Notes under the pieces: model-generated
What the model was told of the DNA's origin: nothing
Seen by the model: the letters and a program-made list of their open reading frames with translations, nothing else
Databases searched by the model: none
Translations under genes and position numbers: made by a program
Source of the DNA: Lachnospiraceae bacterium UBA7060
Lineage (GTDB): Bacteria; Bacillota; Clostridia; Lachnospirales; Lachnospiraceae
Length of the DNA: 28,555 nucleotides
Assembly: GCA_002493835.1 (NCBI GenBank)
Contig: DLAA01000003.1
Span: 4,741-33,295, forward strand
Reading direction: 5' to 3'
In this document: positions 14,850-23,300 of the stretch, in pieces
Numbering within the stretch: position 1 is the stretch's first letter
How the letters are laid out: each line of letters opens with the position of its first letter

Positions 14850-15620
14850 TTATTTCACAGCCCCGATTTCCATCGCTTCTTTCAACTCCACCGGCATGCT
14901 TCTTGGCCCCCTCACCGCATGCACTCCAAACTGTTTTATCCTCTCAAATGTCCAAATGCCCGGCTCGTAGGTCTCCAAAAGCTCTATCATCATTATTTTC
15001 CGTATCGTCAGATTGTCATCTGAGTAAGTGCTGGGAATATCCACTTCCAAAGCCTTGCACTTGTACATAATAGACGAATAAGGAGCCGCCACATACATAT
15101 AAACGAAATCCCCCACACGAATGTCACTGCTCTGTTTCCAATCGAGCACCTTATTCTCCCGAAAAGCGCCTACCACATCATAATATTTCGGGTTCGCCGG
15201 AATAAGCCAGTCCTTCGGCCCTGTCCGCTTCATCTCTTTCTTCTTTTTCTTACTGGCAGTGAGAAGAAAACTCTGATCAATCAGATCATAAATCGTGTCA
15301 AGCGCCACACTTCCGTCGAGGCGAATACTGATCCAGCTGACCTTGTTCATATGATACGCCGGGAGAAACCCTTCCTGCTGCCGCAGCATATCAATCAGCA
15401 TCGGATCAAGCTTTACATTGATCACATCCACATAGCCGTCACCGCTCATTCCAAGATGACTCTTTCCCACCGCCATGATCAAACCGAACCACTTTTGATT
15501 GTCCGCATGACGCAGCACCTCATTCTCCGGCGACTTTGCCCAAGGACGTTGTGCCGTGACACCATATTCCTTTTGAATGTATCTAAGAACTTCTTCACGT
15601 GCAGTCATTTTTTCACCCAT
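14850..15620 (-). CDS. MmcQ/YjbR-like + EVE-like (PUA superfamily) fusion protein, first gene of the Wadjet operon
   Basis: 256 residues with two domains. Residues ~5-115 resemble MmcQ/YjbR (CyaY-like DNA-binding fold): REEVLRYIQKEYG, PWAKSPENEVLRHADNQKWF, INVKLDP, PAYHMNKVSWISIRLDGSV. After a lysine-rich linker (SKKKKKE), residues ~130-256 look like an EVE domain: KDWLIPANPKYYDVVGAF, IRVGDFVYMYVAAPYSSIMY, KCKALEVD. EVE and related PUA folds often read modified bases in restriction systems. The gene ends 26 bp before jetA in the same direction and is very likely co-transcribed. Start uncertain: ATG 15620 has GGAG eleven bases before it, ATG 15608 a weak GGGTG. I see no nuclease motif, so a sensor or adaptor role is a guess from context. 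Confidence 0.75.
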   Translation of the reverse strand: MGEKMTAREEVLRYIQKEYGVTAQRPWAKSPENEVLRHADNQKWFGLIMAVGKSHLGMSGDGYVDVINVKLDPMLIDMLRQQEGFLPAYHMNKVSWISIRLDGSVALDTIYDLIDQSFLLTASKKKKKEMKRTGPKDWLIPANPKYYDVVGAFRENKVLDWKQSSDIRVGDFVYMYVAAPYSSIMYKCKALEVDIPSTYSDDNLTIRKIMMIELLETYEPGIWTFERIKQFGVHAVRGPRSMPVELKEAMEIGAVK

Positions 15621-15640
15621 TCGAACACATACTCCACCTT

Positions 15641-15656
15641 AGACGACAAATCGTCT
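15641..15656 (-). repeat. small hairpin in the leader of the Wadjet operon
   Basis: AGACGA and complement TCGTCT around a four-base loop, directly upstream of the GGTGGAG ribosome site of the YjbR-EVE gene. It could affect translation of the first gene. I did not find a convincing promoter in the 108-bp gap to the peroxidase gene. Confidence 0.35.
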
Positions 15657-15728
15657 CTGCAAACATATCCCAGTCTGTCAAAATTCTGTTCCGCGATTCT
15701 ATCATTGCAATTCCAAAGTTTCTCTCAC

Positions 15729-16193
15729 TCAGCGTAAGATTTCGACTTCTCCCAGCATCTTCTCCGGATCATCCGCCGCTTTCACCTTATCGTTGGCCCT
15801 GATAATAATTCCATTCTCATCAATCAAATAAGTCGTACGCACAACGCCCATCGAGACTTTTCCGTAATTTTTCTTTTCCTTCCACACATCGTATGCCTCG
15901 ATGGCCTTCCGCTCCGGGTCAGAAAGCAGAGTAAATGCCAGCCCATATTTTTCTTCAAACTTTTTATGTGAGGCAACGGTATCTTTACTGATTCCAATTA
16001 CAATGGCCCCCTTTTCCTGAAACTGGGGATATCTCTCCGAAAAACCGCAAGCCTGTTTGGTACATCCCGGTGTATTATCCTTCGGGTAAAAATACAAAAT
16101 CACTTTTTTTCCCTTATATTCTTCCAGTGTATGCATTACTCCGTTCTGATCCGGCAATTCAAACGCCGGCGCCTCTGTTCCTACTTCTAACAT
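15729..16193 (-). CDS. bcp: thioredoxin-dependent thiol peroxidase (BCP/peroxiredoxin Q)
   Basis: 154 residues, normal for BCP. It reduces H2O2 and organic peroxides in the cytosol, using thioredoxin. YFYPKDNTPGCTKQACGF carries the peroxidatic C44 and resolving C49 in the BCP spacing. The Thr and Arg of the active site are present (PGCT, and R119 in VRTTYLID). The start at 16193 has AGGAGG at five bases. It follows the nitroreductase gene by 70 bp and precedes the Wadjet operon, so this redox pair sits between two defence modules. Confidence 0.95.
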   Translation of the reverse strand: MLEVGTEAPAFELPDQNGVMHTLEEYKGKKVILYFYPKDNTPGCTKQACGFSERYPQFQEKGAIVIGISKDTVASHKKFEEKYGLAFTLLSDPERKAIEAYDVWKEKKNYGKVSMGVVRTTYLIDENGIIIRANDKVKAADDPEKMLGEVEILR

Positions 16194-16263
16194 GTCTGCC
16201 TCCTATCGTTTTCTGGCAATCTGTCCGCCATTTCAATACCAATATCACGCAACCACCTATCAA

Positions 16264-16791
16264 TTATCGTGCGAAATAAACATAATCTTCTTTTCTCGGT
16301 GCCGCTTCCTTGGGTGGCTGAGCTGCGTATCCAAGAATCACATGCCCAATCCCCTCGTAATCTCCTTCAATACCGAGACTTTTCAAAATTTCCTTCCCCT
16401 CAGGAGATTCAAATTCCTCTTTCGCCCGGTGAATCCAACAGCTGCTCACGCCGAGATCGGCGGCAGCATTCATCAGATTGCCCATCACAAGACTGCCATC
16501 ATAAATATAAGTGCCAATAGACTTATCCCCCAGCACAACCAAGAGCTCCGGCGCTCCATAAAATGGATCAAAATCCTCTCCCTGTCCCATGATTTTTGCA
16601 TTCATTACGGAAAGCTTGTCCCGCAGTTTGCGGTTAGTAATCGCAATAATAATAGGAGACTGCTTTCCCATCGCTGTGGGTGCATAAGTTCCGGCCCTGA
16701 GAATCGCCTGCAGTTTTTCCTCTTCGATTAATTCCGGCTTGTAAGCACGACAGCTTCTTCTTGTCTCTAATACCGTTAATGTTTCTGACAT
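16264..16791 (-). CDS. nitroreductase family FMN oxidoreductase
   Basis: 175 residues, typical of the small single-domain nitroreductases. TVLETRRSCRAYKP holds the arginines that bind FMN phosphate, LRAGTYAPTAMGKQSP is the usual second FMN motif, and GVSSCWIHRAKEEF plus GHVILGYAAQPPKEAAPRK is the conserved C-terminal half. It reduces nitro compounds or quinones with NAD(P)H; the physiological substrate is not evident. ATG 16791 has AGGAGG nine bases upstream. Probably co-transcribed with the peroxidase that follows, perhaps as an oxidative stress pair. Confidence 0.93.
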   Translation of the reverse strand: MSETLTVLETRRSCRAYKPELIEEEKLQAILRAGTYAPTAMGKQSPIIIAITNRKLRDKLSVMNAKIMGQGEDFDPFYGAPELLVVLGDKSIGTYIYDGSLVMGNLMNAAADLGVSSCWIHRAKEEFESPEGKEILKSLGIEGDYEGIGHVILGYAAQPPKEAAPRKEDYVYFAR

Positions 16792-16827
16792 TCTGTGAGT
16801 CCTCCTTATTCTATCATTTTTTACATC

Positions 16828-19281
16828 TCATTCACTCTGCATATATCTCTGAAGTCTCCTAAATGAAGCATTGGGGTGCCGTGAAAACTCCGCAAGAGTA
16901 CAATCAGCAATTTGTTTTTCGTCTTTTATAACTCGGATGGAATTGTTCTCAAATAAAACTTTTGTTTTTCCTAATTCAAAGCCCACATTCTCTACTCCCT
17001 CTTCTACAATTGCTCTATCAGTTCTACGCTTTAATTCTGTAAAGAATCTGTACTCGGCTTCGTTCTTAAAACATAGCTCTGGATATGTACTGCTATGCAT
17101 CAAAAGAAAATAATTCGTATATGCTATTGGATTTGGCCCATAGGCTTCCGGACGTATCGGATTAGGCAACTTGATCCATTCATCTATATCGAACCGATAA
17201 CACAACTTGTCTCCCCATCTTGCCCTTCCTGGTAGTTTTCTTCTTTCTACTTCCTGCATTGTTAAAACTTTTCCAAAATATTCTATCCCATAGCCTCTGC
17301 GATACATAGCCACATAGTAAATTGGCAAGTTTTCCTTCGAAACATTTTGCTTATAAGTGTAATAATAATGATATTCCATACATCGCCACATCTGTTCGTC
17401 ACTATCAACAAACCCAAATAATACCTCTCGCTTATTCCAGTCAACCCGAGCAAGACGTTCCTCTATTCCAGATGGCAATGTTGCTCTCTCAAATGCTGAT
17501 TCTGAAGAATCCGAAATAAGTTCATCAAGCATTTGTGAAACAAGACTTATCGCAGTCGGCAAAAATGGCAAACCTCCGATATTGACCTGCTCAATACTCT
17601 TATAAAATCGATGTTGCATATACTCCTTTTCATCATGATAGGGGAAAAGAACATATGCCCCAAATATTGTTCTCATATATGGAGGTGCATTGTCCTGATA
17701 AACTATGGCATCTCTGTATCGATGCATGGTATTGATATCATCTTCCTGAGGTCCTGGATGTTGATATTTTTTTTGATACATACTGCCATCAAGAGCCGCA
17801 TTGATTCGATATTTTGCATCAAAGATATACTCATAAGCTATATTAGTCCCCTTTTTTTCTAGTCTTAGGACATTATCCGGTCTCTGTGCAATAGTAGGCG
17901 CATTCATTTCCTTCGGATTATAGGAAAGCGTTATAATCTCACCATTATCAGGATTCCGATACTTGACCTCGCTTCTATGACCTTTTACTAGAGAGACAAA
18001 AAGACCATTACCGGCAACTTTGATAATATCTTGAGACAATAATTGATACCGATTCTTCATTAAACTGTTAAGTTTTATGAAACACCAGTATTCATAAAGT
18101 AGCGCGATATCCTTCACAGACACATGAAATATACTTCCTATGATGGACAAACCTTGCTGAAGCATAAGATAACAACGATATAATTCTCTGTACCCTGGTG
18201 CCATCCCAAATACCAATGACATCACTACATTCCCCGGAATAGCCTTGACCTCATTAAAAACCCCCATACTATACCTACGCTTAATGCCGTGAATCATCTT
18301 ACTTATTTGATCCATAATTACGTCATCAGGGTCTCTACTAAGTTTCATATATTGTTCTCGAAACCCTTCTAATTTTTTCGCAGTTATCTGTAACATATAT
18401 TTTGCCAATCGATTCTCTTTCGTATCATATGTTACATATTTCTTTACTGCCAGTGCCCTGTCCGCCCTCACACCATTTAATGTCTGACTGACATGATCGG
18501 GATGTTTTTCAAGCCAACGAACACTCTGATTATCGATTCTTTTAATTTTATGCCCCGATACCACTTCATGCTCTTTTGCTAGAATGTGATGAGGCTTTAC
18601 AATTATTCTATCTGTAGCAGCAATAAATTCCTCATAAATTTCACGCATGATGGCAAAAAATTCAACTGGCGAAGACCGCTGATGCGTGGAAATATCAAAA
18701 GAACTATATGTTTTCTTTAGAAAATCAAAAGCAAGATTATATACCTCCGCAGTAACATCTGTAAGAATTGCCTTATAGTCATCCTTGTAACTTATTTTTG
18801 ACGGGAAAATCTCTATTGTGATCTTCATATATTGTCTATCATTAACCGATATTACAAGATCAGACATCCCAATTTCATTTCCAAAGTTAAGAATGCCCGA
18901 AAGAATATTTCCACGCCTTCCAACAGGAGTTACCTTTTTTCTCATATTGTAATTATCATGCCAAAATTCTACTTTATTTCCCAGTTCGGCTTCAATAATA
19001 ATTTCGTAATTTTGCTGTTCAAAAAATATCGGTTTTAAGCGATAGTTTTTCAAGTATACTCTTCCCAAACACTGCTCTGTAATTATTTCAGCATCTCCTG
19101 ATAGGGAAACGTGACACTCATCATCACAGATAATCTGTACAGAAGCCTCTTTCTCATCAAATAAAACCTCTGGCAATGCAGGATGTGAAGCTACCCCTTT
19201 CATCGTAATAATCAACAGATCCGTTTTTACAGAAATAAGTTCATCATTCTCCACAATTAATTCTTCCATTCTGAGCTTCAC
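16828..19281 (-). CDS. McrC-like DUF2357 protein with PD-(D/E)xK nuclease domain
   Basis: 817 residues. The N-terminal ~380 residues match the DUF2357 type of restriction partner: a beta-rich start, KAILTDVTAEVYNLAFDFLK, and VRADRALAVKKYVTYDTKEN followed by R and a long helix. A PD-(D/E)xK nuclease follows at ~390-545: RPDNVL with D469, EYIFDAKYRI with D488 and K490, and DINTMHRYRDAI (515-526), the helix that normally closes this fold. Residues ~620-770 form a further domain (IYYVAMYRRGYGIEYFGKV, then YRFDIDEWIKLPNPI) that looks PUA/EVE-like. It lies 23 bp after the McrB-type gene and is the likely nuclease of that pair. The start is a GTG at 19281 (GAGGGG close upstream); ATG 19269 is an alternative. 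The stretch looks A+T-rich, suggesting transfer. Confidence 0.82.
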   Translation of the reverse strand: MKLRMEELIVENDELISVKTDLLIITMKGVASHPALPEVLFDEKEASVQIICDDECHVSLSGDAEIITEQCLGRVYLKNYRLKPIFFEQQNYEIIIEAELGNKVEFWHDNYNMRKKVTPVGRRGNILSGILNFGNEIGMSDLVISVNDRQYMKITIEIFPSKISYKDDYKAILTDVTAEVYNLAFDFLKKTYSSFDISTHQRSSPVEFFAIMREIYEEFIAATDRIIVKPHHILAKEHEVVSGHKIKRIDNQSVRWLEKHPDHVSQTLNGVRADRALAVKKYVTYDTKENRLAKYMLQITAKKLEGFREQYMKLSRDPDDVIMDQISKMIHGIKRRYSMGVFNEVKAIPGNVVMSLVFGMAPGYRELYRCYLMLQQGLSIIGSIFHVSVKDIALLYEYWCFIKLNSLMKNRYQLLSQDIIKVAGNGLFVSLVKGHRSEVKYRNPDNGEIITLSYNPKEMNAPTIAQRPDNVLRLEKKGTNIAYEYIFDAKYRINAALDGSMYQKKYQHPGPQEDDINTMHRYRDAIVYQDNAPPYMRTIFGAYVLFPYHDEKEYMQHRFYKSIEQVNIGGLPFLPTAISLVSQMLDELISDSSESAFERATLPSGIEERLARVDWNKREVLFGFVDSDEQMWRCMEYHYYYTYKQNVSKENLPIYYVAMYRRGYGIEYFGKVLTMQEVERRKLPGRARWGDKLCYRFDIDEWIKLPNPIRPEAYGPNPIAYTNYFLLMHSSTYPELCFKNEAEYRFFTELKRRTDRAIVEEGVENVGFELGKTKVLFENNSIRVIKDEKQIADCTLAEFSRHPNASFRRLQRYMQSE

Positions 19282-19304
19282 ACACCCCTCTAAAAATGTT
19301 TATA

Positions 19305-21470
19305 TTAGAGCCAATATGATGTAAATCCATCCTCTTCAAATCGTCTAACCATAAGTTCTAATTTTTCAGCACTTTTTCTATACTTACATTTTACACTATT
19401 ATCTGCCAGAGCATTTCTCATTTTCTCCGCATCGCTTTCTCCATGATATCGATTATAATCAATCGCAAACATGTTAAACAGCTCACATAGCATATCTCTT
19501 ATAGATACCGTACTTCCCCCTATTCTCGGCAGAATCTTTTGCATAATTTCATTGTCCAAAGCATCATCCACTGATAACAACATCCCCGCGTCCATATTAT
19601 TAATAACATAAAATACTATTTCATCGCGCACTCGATATCCCACATGAGCATTTGCTTTCTGAAGAATCACATTGATCGCTTGCAGTTGTGCACATACCTC
19701 ACTTACAAACTCTGCTTGACTTGAACAATCTGAGAGAAGCAAATATTTTGTGCATAGGAAATCATTTGCCACCTGTTGTCGAGGAATATTTACACATGCA
19801 CTCGTAAAATCTGGCACTAAGTCCACAAAGCCGAATTCTATCGTATTGGCTCTATCCAGAACTTTCCTGCTGAATGGAAACGTAGTCTCATCCATATTTA
19901 CTGTCCCCACAAGATACAGGTTCTCTGGAAAAATAATCTCTCCGTATTTTTTATAGGTATCTTCGTCAGCTCCATATTTTTCTTTCTCTATAAGCAAAGC
20001 AGAAATAGTCTTCCCATTCTTAAATTCCCGCGTCTCTATCACGGAAAGAATATCACTCAAATAATACTCTACTCTTGCAAGATTCATTTCATCTAAACAA
20101 AGAAAATATGGCTTTTGCAAGTGCTCCTGGGCCTCCTTAATGAAATCCAATATGGCACCCGATACAAATCTTCCATTCAAGTCCACATGCCCAAACAAAT
20201 CTGATGAATCCGACCAATCGGGGCGGACGGGAACAAGCTTATATTCTGCATTAATTGCCTCCGCAAATAGTTTTACTAACCTAGTTTTTCCAGTTCCTGA
20301 TATTCCTGCTAATATTACAAAAGGTTTTGATTTTAGACTAAGGTAAAAGTTTTCAACCAAGCCTTCATCATAGTGAAATCCTTTAGACGCTATATATTCC
20401 TTTATTTTTGTAATAGTACTCTTGATATCCAACTTACCATCGTCTCCCCTAAACAAACCATCTGGTCGTTCCTTATATCTCCCTTCAGCATATTCTTTAT
20501 AAATTTCCATCATTTTTGATAGATCATTCTGCAATTCCTCTTCATTTGGCACATTGCCTTTCTCATATTTTTTATAAAAAATGGTGCCCCGCTGATACAT
20601 TTCCCCAAGATCTGTTAATCCTTTTCCAAGATTGACACCCTCATCTGATGCAAATCCTCTACTGTCTATATAAAAAGAAATTTCATCCGCTTTTGCACGC
20701 ATGATTTTGATCGTATCTTCTAAGGAATGATTCTGCCTAATTTCCGTACACCCCTGATTTAATGTCAAGTATAAAGATTTTCCATCTTTGGCCAGTAAAT
20801 AAACAATATATACACCTTTTGTTGCAGTGGTTGTAATTCTTTTATCAAATATACTCAACCAGGGAATCATCGCCCAATTTCCCTGCCCCACACTACCTGT
20901 AATTAAATAGTTGTTACGATCCACCAATCCTGTTTTATATACTGCTGCTGGAGCAGTATTACGAATATACTTCCCAATTGCATGTCCCATAAATACATCT
21001 TTTTTTGCCTCGACATAATTATCTAGAAACATGTGCATAACGGACCTAAGCAAATCGGCCTTTTTCGGACAACATTTAAATTCCAAAGTTTTTACACCAG
21101 ATGCATATATTTCAACATACTCTTCCTCAACCGGCAGCTGTTCCTTTGTATTGTTAGTCTCTGCTTTTCTTTGTGCAAAATTTTCCGCACTATATGCAAA
21201 TATAGAATTTAGCGTCTGACATATCGAAGTTTTTGCCCCGTATCTTATCTGAAATACGTTCTTGTCAGCATATCTTCCGCTATAATCAATAGATATAAGA
21301 GAAGCTTCGTATTCTTTATCTGCAATGATTACTTTAATAATCTCTTTGTCACCTTTATCTAAAGTTATCCCTAACTCATTAAGTAATTTTTGATGACTTT
21401 CTATGGGTACAGTCATTCCTACATTCAATAGTGATTGATCTACTATTTTCCTAAAAATAAAGTTTCCCAT
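19305..21470 (-). CDS. McrB-type AAA+ NTPase with MrcB N-terminal domain
   Basis: 721 residues. Residues 1-95 form a small unassigned domain (VGMTVPIESHQKLLNELGI ... DVFQIRYG-like layout). Residues ~135-330 match the MrcB N-terminal/DUF3578 DNA-binding domain: SVGQGNWAMIPWLSIFDK and GVYIVYLLAKDGKSLYLTLN. The AAA+ module follows: Walker A GISGTGKT at 389-396, Walker B PYFLCLDEMN with D460-E461, and VGTVNMDETTFPFSRKVLDR (522-540) at the place of the McrB NTADRS/sensor segment. In McrBC systems the hexameric NTPase recognises modified DNA and moves it to the McrC nuclease; here the partner is the downstream DUF2357 nuclease. GTP or ATP use cannot be told. Start 21470 has AAGG seven bases upstream. 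Confidence 0.88.
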   Translation of the reverse strand: MGNFIFRKIVDQSLLNVGMTVPIESHQKLLNELGITLDKGDKEIIKVIIADKEYEASLISIDYSGRYADKNVFQIRYGAKTSICQTLNSIFAYSAENFAQRKAETNNTKEQLPVEEEYVEIYASGVKTLEFKCCPKKADLLRSVMHMFLDNYVEAKKDVFMGHAIGKYIRNTAPAAVYKTGLVDRNNYLITGSVGQGNWAMIPWLSIFDKRITTTATKGVYIVYLLAKDGKSLYLTLNQGCTEIRQNHSLEDTIKIMRAKADEISFYIDSRGFASDEGVNLGKGLTDLGEMYQRGTIFYKKYEKGNVPNEEELQNDLSKMMEIYKEYAEGRYKERPDGLFRGDDGKLDIKSTITKIKEYIASKGFHYDEGLVENFYLSLKSKPFVILAGISGTGKTRLVKLFAEAINAEYKLVPVRPDWSDSSDLFGHVDLNGRFVSGAILDFIKEAQEHLQKPYFLCLDEMNLARVEYYLSDILSVIETREFKNGKTISALLIEKEKYGADEDTYKKYGEIIFPENLYLVGTVNMDETTFPFSRKVLDRANTIEFGFVDLVPDFTSACVNIPRQQVANDFLCTKYLLLSDCSSQAEFVSEVCAQLQAINVILQKANAHVGYRVRDEIVFYVINNMDAGMLLSVDDALDNEIMQKILPRIGGSTVSIRDMLCELFNMFAIDYNRYHGESDAEKMRNALADNSVKCKYRKSAEKLELMVRRFEEDGFTSYWL

Positions 21471-21552
21471 ATGCCATCCTTCCTCCAGTGAGTATTCCCA
21501 GCAAACTACAAAGCATCATAGTTTAAACACGCAATAAAACTGTGGCTCTTAT

Positions 21553-21561
21553 AGTATAGCA
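21553..21561 (-). promoter_or_regulatory. extended -10 promoter of the McrBC-like operon
   Basis: On the minus strand TGC directly precedes TATACT (21558-21553), an extended -10 element about 80 bp upstream of the McrB-type start. The -35 region is poor. The rest of the 185-bp gap to the two-TM protein gene (21471-21655) shows only A/T-rich sequence, with no convincing terminator. Confidence 0.4.
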
Positions 21562-21655
21562 TATACACATCTATTTGAGAAAAAAAGTTACAGATACTTC
21601 AGTCATAAAATCGCAATTTCCTAGAAAATAAAAAAGGAACAACCGTCACACCAAA

Positions 21656-22228
21656 TTAATACAACAGTTTATTACCCTTTTCACATATTTCATAAATCTC
21701 ATCATATTTTGCTTCCACTAACGGCGTAATCTTTTCCGCCTCCTTCCGCTGAATCCTTTTAAAAAGAAAATAGGGCATAATCCAGCCCAGGAATCCCGGA
21801 ACTGCAAGAATAATACACAGTACAATGTAAGGCGGCTGCGCCGTCACCGCAAACGTAGCACCCGCCATAAATGCAGTTCCGATAATTCCAAGAATTAAAG
21901 CATAGACAGTTGCCGTGGACGACTTCCTTTTTTCCAGTGTCTGTATCTCCGTGACACACGCCTCGAAATTTCTCTGCAATCTCGTAAGCTCCGCTTTATT
22001 TACAATCTTACGGTCACGCCTCATCCGAATGACAGTCTTTGCCATTCTATCTGTCCTTCCTCTCGCGCTGCTTTCCGGCATGCTCTCATTCAGTTCCCAT
22101 CCAAAGTTTTCATATCCATCCAGAAGCAGGGACGCCATACTATCATCGGCCGTAATCTCTTTATATTCATATCCCACATAATTTTTTTGCGATTTCTCCG
22201 AAAATGTAACTTTCTCATGATCAGACAT
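21656..22228 (-). CDS. two-TM membrane protein of unknown function, last gene of a two-component operon
   Basis: 190 residues. Residues 1-100 are soluble, with YVGYEYKEITADDSMASLLL and DGYENFGWELNE, a pattern I have seen in clostridial hypothetical proteins but cannot name. They are followed by a basic helical stretch (RMRRDRKIVNKAELTRLQRN). Two membrane helices lie at about 106-127 and 133-155. The C-terminal cytosolic helix is charged. The start overlaps the histidine kinase stop by 8 bp and has GGAGG upstream, so translation is coupled to the kinase gene. Co-expression suggests it works with the two-component system, but no direct evidence shows how. Confidence 0.7.
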   Translation of the reverse strand: MSDHEKVTFSEKSQKNYVGYEYKEITADDSMASLLLDGYENFGWELNESMPESSARGRTDRMAKTVIRMRRDRKIVNKAELTRLQRNFEACVTEIQTLEKRKSSTATVYALILGIIGTAFMAGATFAVTAQPPYIVLCIILAVPGFLGWIMPYFLFKRIQRKEAEKITPLVEAKYDEIYEICEKGNKLLY

Positions 22229-23300
22229 TTCCCGCTTTCCTCCCGTTTTTATGCTTCATTTCTGCCACTGGCAGCGTCACAATAAATGTACTTCCCTCTC
22301 CCTCTTCACTGATGATCTGAATTTCCCCGTTCATCAGTTCCAGCACCCGCTTTACCAGTGCAAGACCCAGTCCATTTCCCTCCATGGCATGAGAAGTATC
22401 CCCCTGATAGAATTTGTCAAAAATATGTTTGATACTTTCCTTCGCTATGCCGCATCCTGTATCCGATACCGATACGCGGACATGGCTTCTATCCGAGGTC
22501 TGCCGGATTGTAATACTGCCTCCCCGTCCCGTAAATTTCACCGCATTGGATAACAAATTATTCCACACCAGCTCCATCAAATTGATATCCGCCGCTATCA
22601 CTGCCATATCTTCTATATCCGTTTCCAGTTCAATCTCCTTTTCCTCCAAAACGTCCTCATACAAAAAAATGCTCTCGCATAACTGCCTGCACACGTCATA
22701 CGTTTCCAATTCCGGTGTGATCCTCTGATGCTCCAATCTGTTCAGTTTCAGGATATTACCGATCAACGAGGAAAGCCTTTCCGCCGCCTGTTCGATGTTC
22801 TCTGCATATTCCTTTCCCTGTTCCTCCGACACATGCCCTGCCCGCAAAAGCTGTGCATAATTTTTTATAATGGCAATCGGCGTTTTCATCTCGTGGGACA
22901 CATTGGAGACGAAATCCGTTTTCAATGTCTCGATACTCCCCAATTCTTCCACCATCTTATTAAAATTCATAATCATGATATCCAGATAGTCCAGTTTATC
23001 CGACGTATGAATGGTGGGTACATATACGGAAAAATCCCCCGCCGACACTCTTCTGGCCGCCTCCGCCATTTTGTGCAGAGGTTCTTCATAAGTGCTTTTC
23101 ATTTTCTTCCTTGTAAACAAGGTAAGCCCTACCGCCACCATTCCCCAGTAACCCATAGGCACCATCGTCTGTGCCAGTTCACTCCAATTGACTCTTTCCA
23201 TAAATACAAGCAGGCCCATATGGATACCGGACATCAAAAACAAAACGCCTAGATAAATGGCAAACAAAGATGGCGGGAAAAGATTTTCTTTTATTTTCAT
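22221..23300 (-). CDS. intramembrane-sensing histidine kinase
   Basis: 359 residues. Two membrane helices (about 11-33 and 46-63) are joined by only a dozen residues, so there is no extracellular sensor domain. A HAMP-like linker follows (EEPLHKMAEAARRVSAGDFS). HisKA has FVSNVSHEMKTPIAIIKNYA with phospho-acceptor H136. The HATPase domain shows the N box (LVWNNLLSNAVKFT), G1 (DTGCGIA) and G2 (GNGLGLALVKRVLELM). It autophosphorylates and passes phosphate to the response regulator encoded just upstream. The start overlaps the regulator stop as ATGA. Kinases of this form often sense through partner membrane proteins, and two such proteins flank it in the operon. Confidence 0.93.
   Translation of the reverse strand: MKIKENLFPPSLFAIYLGVLFLMSGIHMGLLVFMERVNWSELAQTMVPMGYWGMVAVGLTLFTRKKMKSTYEEPLHKMAEAARRVSAGDFSVYVPTIHTSDKLDYLDIMIMNFNKMVEELGSIETLKTDFVSNVSHEMKTPIAIIKNYAQLLRAGHVSEEQGKEYAENIEQAAERLSSLIGNILKLNRLEHQRITPELETYDVCRQLCESIFLYEDVLEEKEIELETDIEDMAVIAADINLMELVWNNLLSNAVKFTGRGGSITIRQTSDRSHVRVSVSDTGCGIAKESIKHIFDKFYQGDTSHAMEGNGLGLALVKRVLELMNGEIQIISEEGEGSTFIVTLPVAEMKHKNGRKAGNV

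Noticed and set aside
15676..15681. TTGACA on the minus strand upstream of the YjbR-EVE gene considered as a -35 element
   Set aside because: No acceptable -10 hexamer at 16-18 bp.
21590..21655. T-rich stretch after the two-TM protein gene considered as an intrinsic terminator
   Set aside because: I could not find a convincing stem in front of the T-run.
22728..23252. Long plus-strand frame opposite the histidine kinase
   Set aside because: Entirely antisense to a clear kinase gene, rich in His, Arg and Gln as expected of a shadow frame.
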